Positions 5,909 to 12,092 of a DNA stretch of 12,092 bases are shown in pieces. Source of the stretch: Acidobacteriota bacterium (GTDB taxonomy: Bacteria; Acidobacteriota; Vicinamibacteria; Vicinamibacterales; SCN-69-37); contig JANLHE010000525.1 in NCBI GenBank assembly GCA_024653875.1, forward strand, positions 1 through 12,092. The letters are read 5' to 3'. A model generated the notes under the pieces. It was given only the letters and a program-made list of their open reading frames with translations. It was not told the DNA's origin and did not search any database. The position numbers were made by a program, and so were the translations under genes. Position 1 is the first letter of the stretch. Each line of letters opens with the position of its first letter.

Positions 5909-7704
5909 AGCGCGTGTTGATTCTCCTGGTGCCGGCACTCGTCGCGGCGACACTGCACACCGCGCTCGCCGCACCGGGTGCCGCGACAGCACAAGTGCCG
6001 CAGCGCGACGCGCGCAAACCGGCAACGCCGACGGCGGATCTCGCGCCGGCGCCGACAGGCACGGGCACGATCGCCGGTGAGGTGGTCGCCGATGCGACAG
6101 GCACGAAGCTGCGGCTGGCGCACGTCGTCCTCATCGGCGCGACCACCGGCGTGCTGAAGGTCACGGCCACAGACGCCGGCGGCAGATTCGCGTTCGGAAA
6201 TCTGCCTGCGGATCGCTACACCGTTGGCGCCAGCAAACTGCCCTACCTCGGCGCGGTGGCGGGCGCGCGCCGGCCGGTGCGGCCGGGCACGCCGTTCGTG
6301 CTCGCCGACGGCGCCACCCTCGCGGACATCACAATCCGGCTGCCCATGGGCGCGGCCGTGTCGGGCACCATCTACGACGAGCAGGGCCGCCCGGCACCGG
6401 GCGTGGGCGTCGGCGTCACGAAGCGCAGAATGCAGAATGGCGAGCTCGTTTTTTCCGGCATGAATGGCGCAACCACTGATGACCGCGGCATGTATCGGAT
6501 CCACGGCCTCGCGCCTGGCGAGTATCTTGTGACGGCGATGCCTCCACGCCAGGTGGGGGCAACCGCGCGAGCGCTGACGGACGCGGAAGTGGACGCCGCC
6601 CTTCGAGGTACGCCGATCACCGGATCCAGTCCGGGTGCCGACGCCGAGATGGCGTTCGCGCCGGTGTACTTCCCCGGCACGGCCCAGGCCGACAACGCGC
6701 AGGCGGTGCTGCTCGCGCCGGGCGATGACCGGCAGAATGTGGACCTCCGCCTGGAGCGCGTACGCCTCGCGCGCATCGAGGGTGTGCTCCTGTCAGCCGA
6801 TGGCCAAACCGCCGCCAGGGTTCCCGTCATGATCTCCACTGCCGCCGGGCTCAGTCCAACGGCGCAATCCATCGCCACGATGCCGGGACCCGACGGACAT
6901 TTCCGCACGCCGCCGGTGGCGCCGGGCACCTACACGGTGCTGGCCCGCGCCAGCGGACCGGCGGCTGGACAGTTCGCATACGCCCGCATCGATGTCGGAG
7001 GCACGGACGTGTCCGGCGTCCAACTCACGCTCCAGCCGCCGCTCTCGATGGCCGGCCGGGTCGTCGCCAAGGGCGCGTCGGCGGCGCCGTCGATCGCGGG
7101 CCAGCGGATGCAGGTGCGCGCGCTCAACGTCTCTTCGACCGGCGGCGGACTGTCGCCACAAGTCTCACCGACATCCGCCACTGGGGAGTTCACCGTCACC
7201 AACCTCGTGCCCGGCCGGTATGTCATCGGCAGCACGCCGTTCTTCGGCGCGTCCGCCGCCAGCGTCACCTGGGGCCTGCAATCGGTCGTCGTCGATGGCG
7301 CGGATGTGACGGACCTCGCCGTGACCATCGCCGCCGACGCGATGCCGAAGGACGTGGTCATCACGTTCGGCGACCAGTGGCAGCAACTGTCGGGACGCCT
7401 CGGTGACGCCGAGGGCAAGGCGATGACCGACTACACGGTCATGGTATTTCCGGTGAACGACGCCTACTGGCTCCACGGCACGCGCCGCATCATCACCGCG
7501 CAGCCGGGGAGCGACGGACGCTTCACGCTCGGCGGCCCCGGGCCCGCCGTGCTGCCCGCCGGTGAGTACTACCTCGCGGCCGTCACGGATGTCTCCAGGG
7601 ACGAGCAATACGATCCGGTGTTCCTGCAGTCGATCATCTCCGCCGCGATCCGCGTCACGCTCGCGCCTGGAGAGAAGCGCACGCAGAATCTGGCGGTGCG
7701 ATGA
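5905..7704 (+). CDS. Secreted CarboxypepD_reg-domain protein, operon gene 2
   Basis: The 599-residue product starts at an ATG overlapping the previous stop (ATGA). It has a signal peptide (MKRVLILLVPALVAATL, cleavage near ALA-AP at 22-23 or ATA-Q at 29-30). A first beta-sandwich covers about 55-147 (GTIAGEVVADATG, ATDAGGRFAFGNLPADRYTV at 88-107), a second about 150-212 (VSGTIYDEQGRPAPGVGV, TDDRGMYRIHGLAPGEYLV). FAPVYFPGTAQADNAQ (251-266) leads into LERVRLARIEGVLL, then further sandwich repeats (PDGHFRTPPVAPGTYTV, 329-344). Near the C-terminus come AGEYYLAAV and an APGEKRTQNLAV ending. The architecture parallels its two neighbours, but identity is low outside the signatures. It contains no cysteine, unlike both neighbours. 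It is probably exported and acts with genes 1 and 3, judged from the overlaps. No enzymatic motif is apparent. Confidence 0.87.
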   Translation: MKRVLILLVPALVAATLHTALAAPGAATAQVPQRDARKPATPTADLAPAPTGTGTIAGEVVADATGTKLRLAHVVLIGATTGVLKVTATDAGGRFAFGNLPADRYTVGASKLPYLGAVAGARRPVRPGTPFVLADGATLADITIRLPMGAAVSGTIYDEQGRPAPGVGVGVTKRRMQNGELVFSGMNGATTDDRGMYRIHGLAPGEYLVTAMPPRQVGATARALTDAEVDAALRGTPITGSSPGADAEMAFAPVYFPGTAQADNAQAVLLAPGDDRQNVDLRLERVRLARIEGVLLSADGQTAARVPVMISTAAGLSPTAQSIATMPGPDGHFRTPPVAPGTYTVLARASGPAAGQFAYARIDVGGTDVSGVQLTLQPPLSMAGRVVAKGASAAPSIAGQRMQVRALNVSSTGGGLSPQVSPTSATGEFTVTNLVPGRYVIGSTPFFGASAASVTWGLQSVVVDGADVTDLAVTIAADAMPKDVVITFGDQWQQLSGRLGDAEGKAMTDYTVMVFPVNDAYWLHGTRRIITAQPGSDGRFTLGGPGPAVLPAGEYYLAAVTDVSRDEQYDPVFLQSIISAAIRVTLAPGEKRTQNLAVR

Positions 7705-9419
7705 GGCGTGCTGCCGCTCTCGCACTCGCGATCGTCATCACGATCATCAGCGTCAACGCGCAGCAAGCACCATCAACGACCGGCTCCGGCCTCATCGCCG
7801 GCCAGGTTTTGGACGTGACCAGCGGCCTGCCGGTGCCAGGCGTCACGGTCGCGATAACCACGCCCGGCACCAAGCCACCCGTCGGACCCGTTGGCCCCGC
7901 CGGGCCTGTCCAAACCGACTCCCAAGGGCGATTCGCGTTTGCGTCGCTCAATCGCGGCACGTACAGCCTGCGCGTGTCGCACGCCGGATACACCGCCGTG
8001 CGCGGAGCATCGGTGGCCCTCGGCGCAGACGAACGTGTCACAGACGTCGTCCTTCGCGCCGGGCGCTACGGCAGCATCGTCGGAACCGTACGTGACGACG
8101 CGGGCGACCCGGTGGTGGGCGTCCGTGTGAGGACGTTCAACAGGCGATCCCTCCTGTTCAGACCCGTGCTGTTTCCGCGCGGCGAGGCCGTCACCGATGA
8201 CCGCGGGAAGTTTCGCATCGGCGATCTCCCGGCCGGCGACTATCTCGTCTGCGCCTGCGTGCGGGACGCACTCCCGATCGACACGGACCTGCTGGCGAGG
8301 CTTGCATCCTTCACCGTGCCGGCAGCGACCGTCGCGCGGCAGTTGAACGAGACCGTTCTGACCTTTCCCCTGACATTCCACCCCGGCGGCACCAGGGTCG
8401 CGGACGCCATGCCGATCGCGATCGGCCACAGCGATAACCGGTTGGGCATCGACATCACGATGCAGGCCGTCACGCCGAGGCGCGTGTCGGGCCAGCTCAC
8501 GGGAGGCGGGCCGAACGCCGGAAGCGCGCACAAGCTGATCCTGTTCCCCGCCGACGAGGACGCATCCGCCATGGGCCTCTCGGAGGTCGAGCCCGTTGAC
8601 GTCACTCCCGACGGCCGCTTTGCGTTCGCCGGCATCCCGCCCGGGCGGTACCTGCTCGAAGTCTTCCCCGCCGAAAGCTCGAAGGGGCTGTGGGCGTCGC
8701 TGGTGGTGGTCGTGGCCGATCGGGATGTGTCCGACCTCACCGTGCCACTCGGTCCGGGCGCGACACTCAGGGGCCGCGTGGAGTTTTCCGGCGGCGCTGC
8801 ACGGCCCGACCGCGACACAATTCAGGCGGCTCGCGTCGGCTTGGTGGCCGTTGAGTTCACGCCGACGATGATGATTCGGCTGGGTCAGTCAGGATCCATC
8901 GGCTATCCGGCCACGATCGATCGAAACGGCGCCTTCACCATTCAGGGTTTACCTCCCGGGCGGTACATTGTCATGGCCAGCGGATTCGGCCAGGCGTGGA
9001 CGGCGATCGAGTCGATTCGTACGGACGACGGCATGAGCCCGGACCCGCTGGTGACCGTGGACCTCTCCGGCGCGGACTCGGTTGTGGTGACGATGTCGGA
9101 TACGGCGATGGCGACGCTCGAGGGCACATTCACGCTGGACAAGTACGAGTCGCCGACCGACACCCGCGTGATGATGTTTCCGGTCGACCGCACCCACTGG
9201 GCGAGCCCTTTGGCGGCGCCCGGACGTTTCTCCTTCACCGGACTCAGCACCGCGCCGGCATTCCGGTTCGACGCGGTCCCGCCGGGGGACTATCACGTTG
9301 TTGTCGTCGGTCAGGACGAGCTCAGCACGTCCTTCGATCGATTCGTGCAGTGGGCAGAACGCGCGACGACGGTGACGCTGCGGGCGGGCGAAAAGACGAC
9401 GGTGACGGTGAAGCGATAG
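7701..9419 (+). CDS. Secreted CarboxypepD_reg-domain protein, operon gene 3
   Basis: The 572-residue product begins at an ATG sharing ATGA with gene 2. The signal peptide is MRRAAALALAIVITIISVNA with cleavage before QQ (20-21). Sandwich 1 covers about 31-119 (LIAGQVLDVTSGLPVPGVTV; QTDSQGRFAFASLNRGTYSL, 71-90) and contains a short Gly-Pro stretch GPVGPAGP (62-69). Sandwich 2 covers about 124-187 (SIVGTVRDDAGDPVVGVRV, DDRGKFRIGDLPAGDYLVCAC). LTFHPGG (224-230) and RRVSGQL follow, then PDGRFAFAGIPPGRYLLEV, RGRVEF, GAFTIQGLPPGRYIV and PPGDYHVVVV. It is closest to gene 1: both share TDSQGRF, RDD.GDPVVGV and a GDY-CAC-RD block. C184 and C186 are its only cysteines. It ends 15 bp before the second two-hairpin repeat and converges on the BRCT/TPR gene. 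Role in binding or envelope structure is inferred. Confidence 0.87.
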   Translation: MRRAAALALAIVITIISVNAQQAPSTTGSGLIAGQVLDVTSGLPVPGVTVAITTPGTKPPVGPVGPAGPVQTDSQGRFAFASLNRGTYSLRVSHAGYTAVRGASVALGADERVTDVVLRAGRYGSIVGTVRDDAGDPVVGVRVRTFNRRSLLFRPVLFPRGEAVTDDRGKFRIGDLPAGDYLVCACVRDALPIDTDLLARLASFTVPAATVARQLNETVLTFPLTFHPGGTRVADAMPIAIGHSDNRLGIDITMQAVTPRRVSGQLTGGGPNAGSAHKLILFPADEDASAMGLSEVEPVDVTPDGRFAFAGIPPGRYLLEVFPAESSKGLWASLVVVVADRDVSDLTVPLGPGATLRGRVEFSGGAARPDRDTIQAARVGLVAVEFTPTMMIRLGQSGSIGYPATIDRNGAFTIQGLPPGRYIVMASGFGQAWTAIESIRTDDGMSPDPLVTVDLSGADSVVVTMSDTAMATLEGTFTLDKYESPTDTRVMMFPVDRTHWASPLAAPGRFSFTGLSTAPAFRFDAVPPGDYHVVVVGQDELSTSFDRFVQWAERATTVTLRAGEKTTVTVKR

Positions 9420-9434
9420 GGCGGCGATTCGGAT

Positions 9435-9490
9435 GGAGGCCCTGGGCTTCAGCCCAGGGCGAGCGGCACGGGCTGAAGCCCGTGCCCTCC
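9435..9490. repeat. REP-like two-hairpin element, copy 2
   Basis: GGAGG (9435-9439) pairs with CCTCC (9486-9490) around two hairpins: CCCTGGGC / GCCCAGGG with TTCA loop (9440-9459), and GGCACGGGC / GCCCGTGCC with TGAA loop (9465-9486). The outer and second stems share base 9486. Compared with copy 1 there is a paired change in stem one (C-G to T-A), one loop change, and one change in the 5-base spacer. It lies between convergent genes, 10 bp before the minus-strand stop, where it could stop transcription from both sides. Confidence 0.9.
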
Positions 9491-9500
9491 GCACGTCGAA

Positions 9501-10562
9501 TCAGTCCGTGGTGAATTCCTTCGCGAGCTCGACGAACTCGCCGTCGGGATCGAGCTCACGATACTGCTGCCAGTGCGCCCGCGCCTCGGCGGAGCGGCCG
9601 AGTTTCTCCAGCGTGACCGCCAGATAAAAATGCGCTTCGGGGTACGCGGGGTTGACCGCGAGCGCTTCGCGGTAGGCCACCACGGCGTCGGGATAGCGCG
9701 CCAGATCGTGATGGATGTTGCCGAGGTTGAAGTAGGCCTCGAAACACTCCGGGTCGATGCGAATGGCCTTTTCGTAAATCGCGTCCGCCTCCACCAGCTC
9801 GTCCCGCTCGTAGTGGATGTTCGCCAGGTTCACGAGCGCGGGGACGAGCACGGGATCGAACAGCAGCGCGCGGCGGTACGCGGCCGCGGCCACATCCAGG
9901 TTCCGATCGTCCCCATCGTCCAGTTCCGCGCCTTCGAGGAAGTACTTCGCGGCCAGCGCGTAGTTCGCGGACTGAATCGCCTCGGCGCGGTCGCCCGGCT
10001 GGGCCGGGGCGGCGGAGTGGCGCGACGCGGGCAGTGAGACCACGCGCGCGCGCGGGCTGTCGACGCGCGCCGGCTGAAAATCAAACGTGAGCTGGCCGGT
10101 GCGTTCGGCAAGCATCGCGCGCATCAGGGCGTGCAGCGGAACGCCGCGCGCCAGTTCCGCGGCGGCCGCCTTCACCACGTGGAGATCGGCAAAGGAATAC
10201 CGGCCGGCCACCGAGCGGATGAGGCCCCACTTCTCGAGATAGCGGAGGTGGTCGTCGCGCAGGCCGGGATACATCGCCTGCAAATCGCGCGAGGCGTAAT
10301 AGCGGGCCCGCAGCGTGTCCAGATCCGGCAATCCGGCCAGCCGGCACAACTCGTCCTCGGTCATGACGCGGCGCACGTGCGCGGGCCACTCGCCGGGCAA
10401 GGGGTCGCCGGTGGTCACGACGACGGTGGTGTGCGGCGTCACGGCGAAGGCGCAGGTGCCACCCAGCCGTTCCACCACCGAGCGGAGGTCCCGCCGGGAG
10501 AGCACACCTCCACGTCCCACCACGGAGACATGCTCGGCGGTCAGGGGGCGTTCGGAGGGCAT
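9501..10562 (-). CDS. BRCT-like / MerR-like HTH / TPR fusion protein
   Basis: From the ATG at 10562 the product has 353 residues; TTG 10586, GTG 10580 and GTG 10574 are in-frame alternatives and none has a good Shine-Dalgarno. Residues 10-78 resemble a BRCT domain: HVSVVGRGGVLSRRDL, then ERLGGTCAFAVTPHTTVVV and RRVMTEDELCRL, the usual order of beta strand, helix, GG turn, T-x-x-V strand and final helix. Residues 90-152 look like a MerR-type winged helix (YYASRDLQAMYPGLRDDHLRYLEKWGLIR, GRYSFADLHVV, then a helix). A linker (155-192) leads to about four TPR units (195-341), including LVNLANIHYERDELVEADAIY and YFNLGNIHHDLARYPDAVVAY. No signal peptide or membrane segment. The likely role is a cytoplasmic regulator or scaffold; the partner is unknown. 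TPR is sure, HTH likely, BRCT probable. It is divergent from glucokinase. Confidence 0.85.
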   Translation of the reverse strand: MPSERPLTAEHVSVVGRGGVLSRRDLRSVVERLGGTCAFAVTPHTTVVVTTGDPLPGEWPAHVRRVMTEDELCRLAGLPDLDTLRARYYASRDLQAMYPGLRDDHLRYLEKWGLIRSVAGRYSFADLHVVKAAAAELARGVPLHALMRAMLAERTGQLTFDFQPARVDSPRARVVSLPASRHSAAPAQPGDRAEAIQSANYALAAKYFLEGAELDDGDDRNLDVAAAAYRRALLFDPVLVPALVNLANIHYERDELVEADAIYEKAIRIDPECFEAYFNLGNIHHDLARYPDAVVAYREALAVNPAYPEAHFYLAVTLEKLGRSAEARAHWQQYRELDPDGEFVELAKEFTTD

Positions 10563-10596
10563 TTGCGCGGGCACGCTCACTGGCAATCTGTGCCCG

Positions 10597-10606
10597 ATGT
10601 TAGCAT
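10597..10606. promoter_or_regulatory. Overlapping divergent extended -10 elements
   Basis: On the plus strand TGTTAGCAT (10598-10606) is a TGn extended -10, 6 nt before the glucokinase ATG. On the minus strand TGCTAACAT (10605-10597) is another extended -10, pointing at the BRCT/TPR gene. The two hexamers share two bases, inside a near-palindrome GATGTTAGCATC (10596-10607). RNA polymerase could not hold both at once. No -35 is evident for either. Confidence 0.55.
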
Positions 10607-10612
10607 CTGCCC

Positions 10613-11602
10613 ATGCTCCTCGCCGGCGACATCGGTGGCACCAAGACTTTGCTCGGATTGTTCGAGGGCGGCGGCGACAGGCCGCGGCCGTTGGTGGTGC
10701 GCGAATACGCCACCCTCGACTTCGACAGCCTCGACGATCTCACGCAGGTGTTTCTCGAAGATACGCGGGCGTCGGCCTCCGTGACGGCGGTCTGTCTGGG
10801 CGTGGCGGGGCCGGTGAACGGACTGGTGGCGCGGCTGACCAATGTGCCGTGGCTGGTGGACGCGTCAATCCTGGCGGATCGCCTGGGCGACTGTCCGGTG
10901 CACTTGTTGAACGACCTGGAAGCGATGGCCCACGCGGTGCCGGTCCTCGAGCCCGAGGAGATCGCGGTGCTGCAGGAGGGCGTGGCGGTGCCCGGAGGCA
11001 ACGCGGCCCTCATCGCCGCCGGGACGGGGCTGGGCGAGGCGCTGCTGCACAACGTGGACGGCCGGTTCATCCCCTCGGCATCCGAGGGTGGCCACGCGGA
11101 CTTTGCCGCGCGCACGCCCCGCGAGCTGGCGCTGGTGGAACACCTGACGGCGATCTACGGGCGCGTGGACAACGACCGCGTGATCTCCGGTCCCGGCCTG
11201 ATCAACATCTTCCGGTTCACCCACGGCGTGACGGGGGCGGGACTGGCCTGCCGGACGATTGGCGGCGGCGTGGACAACGGCGAACTGCCGGCGGCGATCA
11301 GCGCCTGCGCCCTGGCCGGACGGTGCGAGCAGTGCGTCGAAGCGCTCGAGATGTTCGTCGAGGCCTACGGCGCGGAGGCCGGCAACCTGGCGCTGCGGTC
11401 GATGGCCACCGCCGGGGTCTACATCGGCGGAGGCATCGCCCCGAAAGTGCTCCCGGCACTGGAACACGGCCTGTTTTTGGACGCGTTCCGCGGCAAGGCT
11501 CCCTTGGTGGACCTGCTCCGCACCCTCCCCGTCTCGGTCATCCTGAATCCCGCCGCCGGCCTGCTGGGCGCGGCGGTGCGGGCGGCGGCCTTCCTCCATT
11601 GA
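10613..11602 (+). CDS. glk: Glucokinase (ATP-dependent, Glk family)
   Basis: Glucokinase phosphorylates free glucose to glucose 6-phosphate in the cytoplasm (EC 2.7.1.2). The 329-residue product is about the length of E. coli Glk (321) and has DIGGTKT (6-12) for phosphate binding, LGVAGPV (62-68), LTNVPW (75-80), LLNDLEAMA (98-106) with N100 and the catalytic base D101, AAGTGLGEA (135-143), SEGGHADFA (157-165) with glucose contacts E158 and H161, RVISGPGLINIF (189-200), and GGVYIGGGI-like AGVYIGGGIAPK (267-278). The usual glucose contact equivalent to E. coli E187 is aspartate here (D188). C231 to C241 carries a CALAGRCEQC cluster like the C-x-DC-RR region of the family. The ATG at 10613 is 6 nt after TAGCAT, consistent with a leaderless mRNA. 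The stop overlaps the -35 of the next gene. Confidence 0.95.
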   Translation: MLLAGDIGGTKTLLGLFEGGGDRPRPLVVREYATLDFDSLDDLTQVFLEDTRASASVTAVCLGVAGPVNGLVARLTNVPWLVDASILADRLGDCPVHLLNDLEAMAHAVPVLEPEEIAVLQEGVAVPGGNAALIAAGTGLGEALLHNVDGRFIPSASEGGHADFAARTPRELALVEHLTAIYGRVDNDRVISGPGLINIFRFTHGVTGAGLACRTIGGGVDNGELPAAISACALAGRCEQCVEALEMFVEAYGAEAGNLALRSMATAGVYIGGGIAPKVLPALEHGLFLDAFRGKAPLVDLLRTLPVSVILNPAAGLLGAAVRAAAFLH

Positions 11603-11627
11603 CTTGCCCGAACACGGGCCGTAGCAT
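11599..11627 (+). promoter_or_regulatory. Near-consensus sigma70-type promoter of the TonB receptor gene
   Basis: TTGACT (11599-11604) and TAGCAT (11622-11627) are separated by exactly 17 bp. The -35 overlaps the glk stop codon. The spacer holds a perfect inverted repeat, GCCCG (11606-11610) and CGGGC (11615-11619) around AACA, which could be an operator or a short hairpin ending the glk message. The predicted start near 11634 gives a leader of about 46 nt. Confidence 0.7.
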
Positions 11628-11630
11628 CCT

Positions 11631-11666
11631 TGAACTAATTCCTTAGAGGAATTGTCTTTTTGTTCA
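11631..11666 (+). promoter_or_regulatory. AT-rich leader stem-loop with T-run
   Basis: AATTCCT (11637-11643) and AGGAATT (11647-11653) pair around TAG, followed by TCTTTTT (11655-11661). TGAAC (11631-11635) and GTTCA (11662-11666) can pair outside it. The layout is that of an intrinsic terminator or an attenuator-like leader, immediately upstream of the GGAGG at 11671. The stem is AT-rich, so its strength as a terminator is uncertain, and it could equally be a protein-binding palindrome. Confidence 0.45.
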
Positions 11667-11679
11667 GGATGGAGGAGAG

Positions 11680-12092
11680 ATGCGTCACAAGTTAACAATC
11701 CTCGCGGTGCTGGGGCTGTTGGTCGCCCCGATGACCGCATGGGCCCAGCAGACCGGCACGATTGCCGGGCGCGTGGTGGCCAGTGATGGCTCGGCGCTGC
11801 CGGGCGTCACCGTTGAAGCCATGGGCGAAGTACTGCCCGCCGGTCGCGTGGTGGTCACCGGGGCCACCGGCGACTACCGGATGGTGGCGCTGCCCCCGGG
11901 CGCGTACACGGTGAAGTTCACGCTGTCGGGCATGCAGGCGGTGACACGTACCGCGCAGGTGCAGCTCGGCCAGGACACCGTCCTCAATGCGACGCTGTCG
12001 GTGCAGGGCATCACCGAGACGGTGACGGTCACGGCCTCCGCCAACTACATCGATCCGACGACGGCCACGATCAAGAGCGGCGTGTCATCGAG
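11680..12092 (+). CDS. TonB-dependent receptor-like protein with CarboxypepD_reg N-terminal domain (3' truncated)
   Basis: The first 137 codons are visible, and the gene runs off the window. A GGAGGAGAG Shine-Dalgarno (11671-11679) sits against the ATG at 11680. The signal peptide is MRHKLTILAVLGLLVAPMTA with cleavage after AWA (22). Residues 25-106 form a carboxypeptidase-regulatory-like domain: TGTIAGRVVASDGSALPGVTV, GATGDYRMVALPPGAYTVKF, then LGQDTVLNATL. ETVTVTAS (113-120) is the TonB-box-like segment typical before the plug domain, and IDPTTATIKSG (124-134) leads into it. In Acidobacteriota this arrangement heads Oar or SusC-like outer-membrane receptors that import large ligands using TonB energy. 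Plug and barrel are outside the window, so the ligand is unknown. It shares the beta-sandwich signature with the 4031-9419 operon. Confidence 0.88.
   Translation, partial: MRHKLTILAVLGLLVAPMTAWAQQTGTIAGRVVASDGSALPGVTVEAMGEVLPAGRVVVTGATGDYRMVALPPGAYTVKFTLSGMQAVTRTAQVQLGQDTVLNATLSVQGITETVTVTASANYIDPTTATIKSGVSS

Noticed and set aside
7881..7910. Collagen-like domain in operon gene 3
   Set aside because: Only a few Gly-x-x triplets (GPVGPAGP) occur within a sandwich loop, too few for a collagen helix.
10865..11740. Minus-strand open frame opposite glucokinase
   Set aside because: It overlaps an intact glucokinase and the receptor promoter, and its product has no recognisable domain.

Overview
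The window is a high-GC stretch of bacterial chromosome. It most resembles an Acidobacteriota genome, probably Vicinamibacteria. The reasons are the secreted carboxypeptidase-regulatory-like (CarboxypepD_reg) proteins, a TonB-dependent receptor with a CarboxypepD_reg N-terminal domain, GTG and TTG starts, and intergenic GTCCTGG arrays and GGGCTNNAGCCC hairpins. This placement is inferred from gene content and style; no marker gene proves it. No phage, IS element, CRISPR array, tRNA or rRNA was seen. || Layout. (1) 2-757 (+): the C-terminal HD-domain part of a CCA tRNA nucleotidyltransferase-like protein, cut by the window edge. It converges on a two-gene minus-strand unit, a small membrane protein (1581-1303) coupled to a YaeQ-family protein (1303-767). 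(2) 1620-2330 (+): a secreted, probably outer-membrane beta-barrel protein, divergent from that unit. (3) 2406-3901 (+): translation initiation factor IF-1 (TTG start) and a DEAD-box RNA helicase 14 bp behind it. A GTCCTGG array lies directly before the IF-1 -10 element. (4) 3908-4023: a two-hairpin REP-like element, an inverted-orientation GTCCTGG array, then an extended -10 promoter. (5) 4031-9419 (+): three tandem, related secreted CarboxypepD_reg proteins, each joined to the next by a 4-bp ATGA overlap. (6) 9435-9490: a second copy of the REP-like element, between convergent genes. (7) 10562-9501 (-): a protein that appears to fuse BRCT, MerR-like HTH and TPR domains, divergent from a glucokinase (10613-11602, +). 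Two facing, overlapping extended -10 elements lie between them. (8) 11680 to the right edge (+): the start of a TonB-dependent receptor-like protein with a near-consensus promoter and a structured leader. || Working together. The three-gene operon and the TonB receptor point to cell-envelope work (binding or uptake at the outer membrane), but no substrate is evident. IF-1 plus helicase looks like a translation and RNA-remodelling pair. Glucokinase and the divergent BRCT/HTH/TPR protein could be co-regulated. Several genes (4031, 10613, possibly 1620) have a -10 hexamer 6-7 nt before the start codon and no Shine-Dalgarno sequence, which suggests leaderless mRNAs. || There is no obvious defence or biosynthetic system. 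The least ordinary items are the paralogous operon with its solitary CxC motif, the covarying two-hairpin repeats, the arrays abutting promoters, and the BRCT-HTH-TPR fusion.
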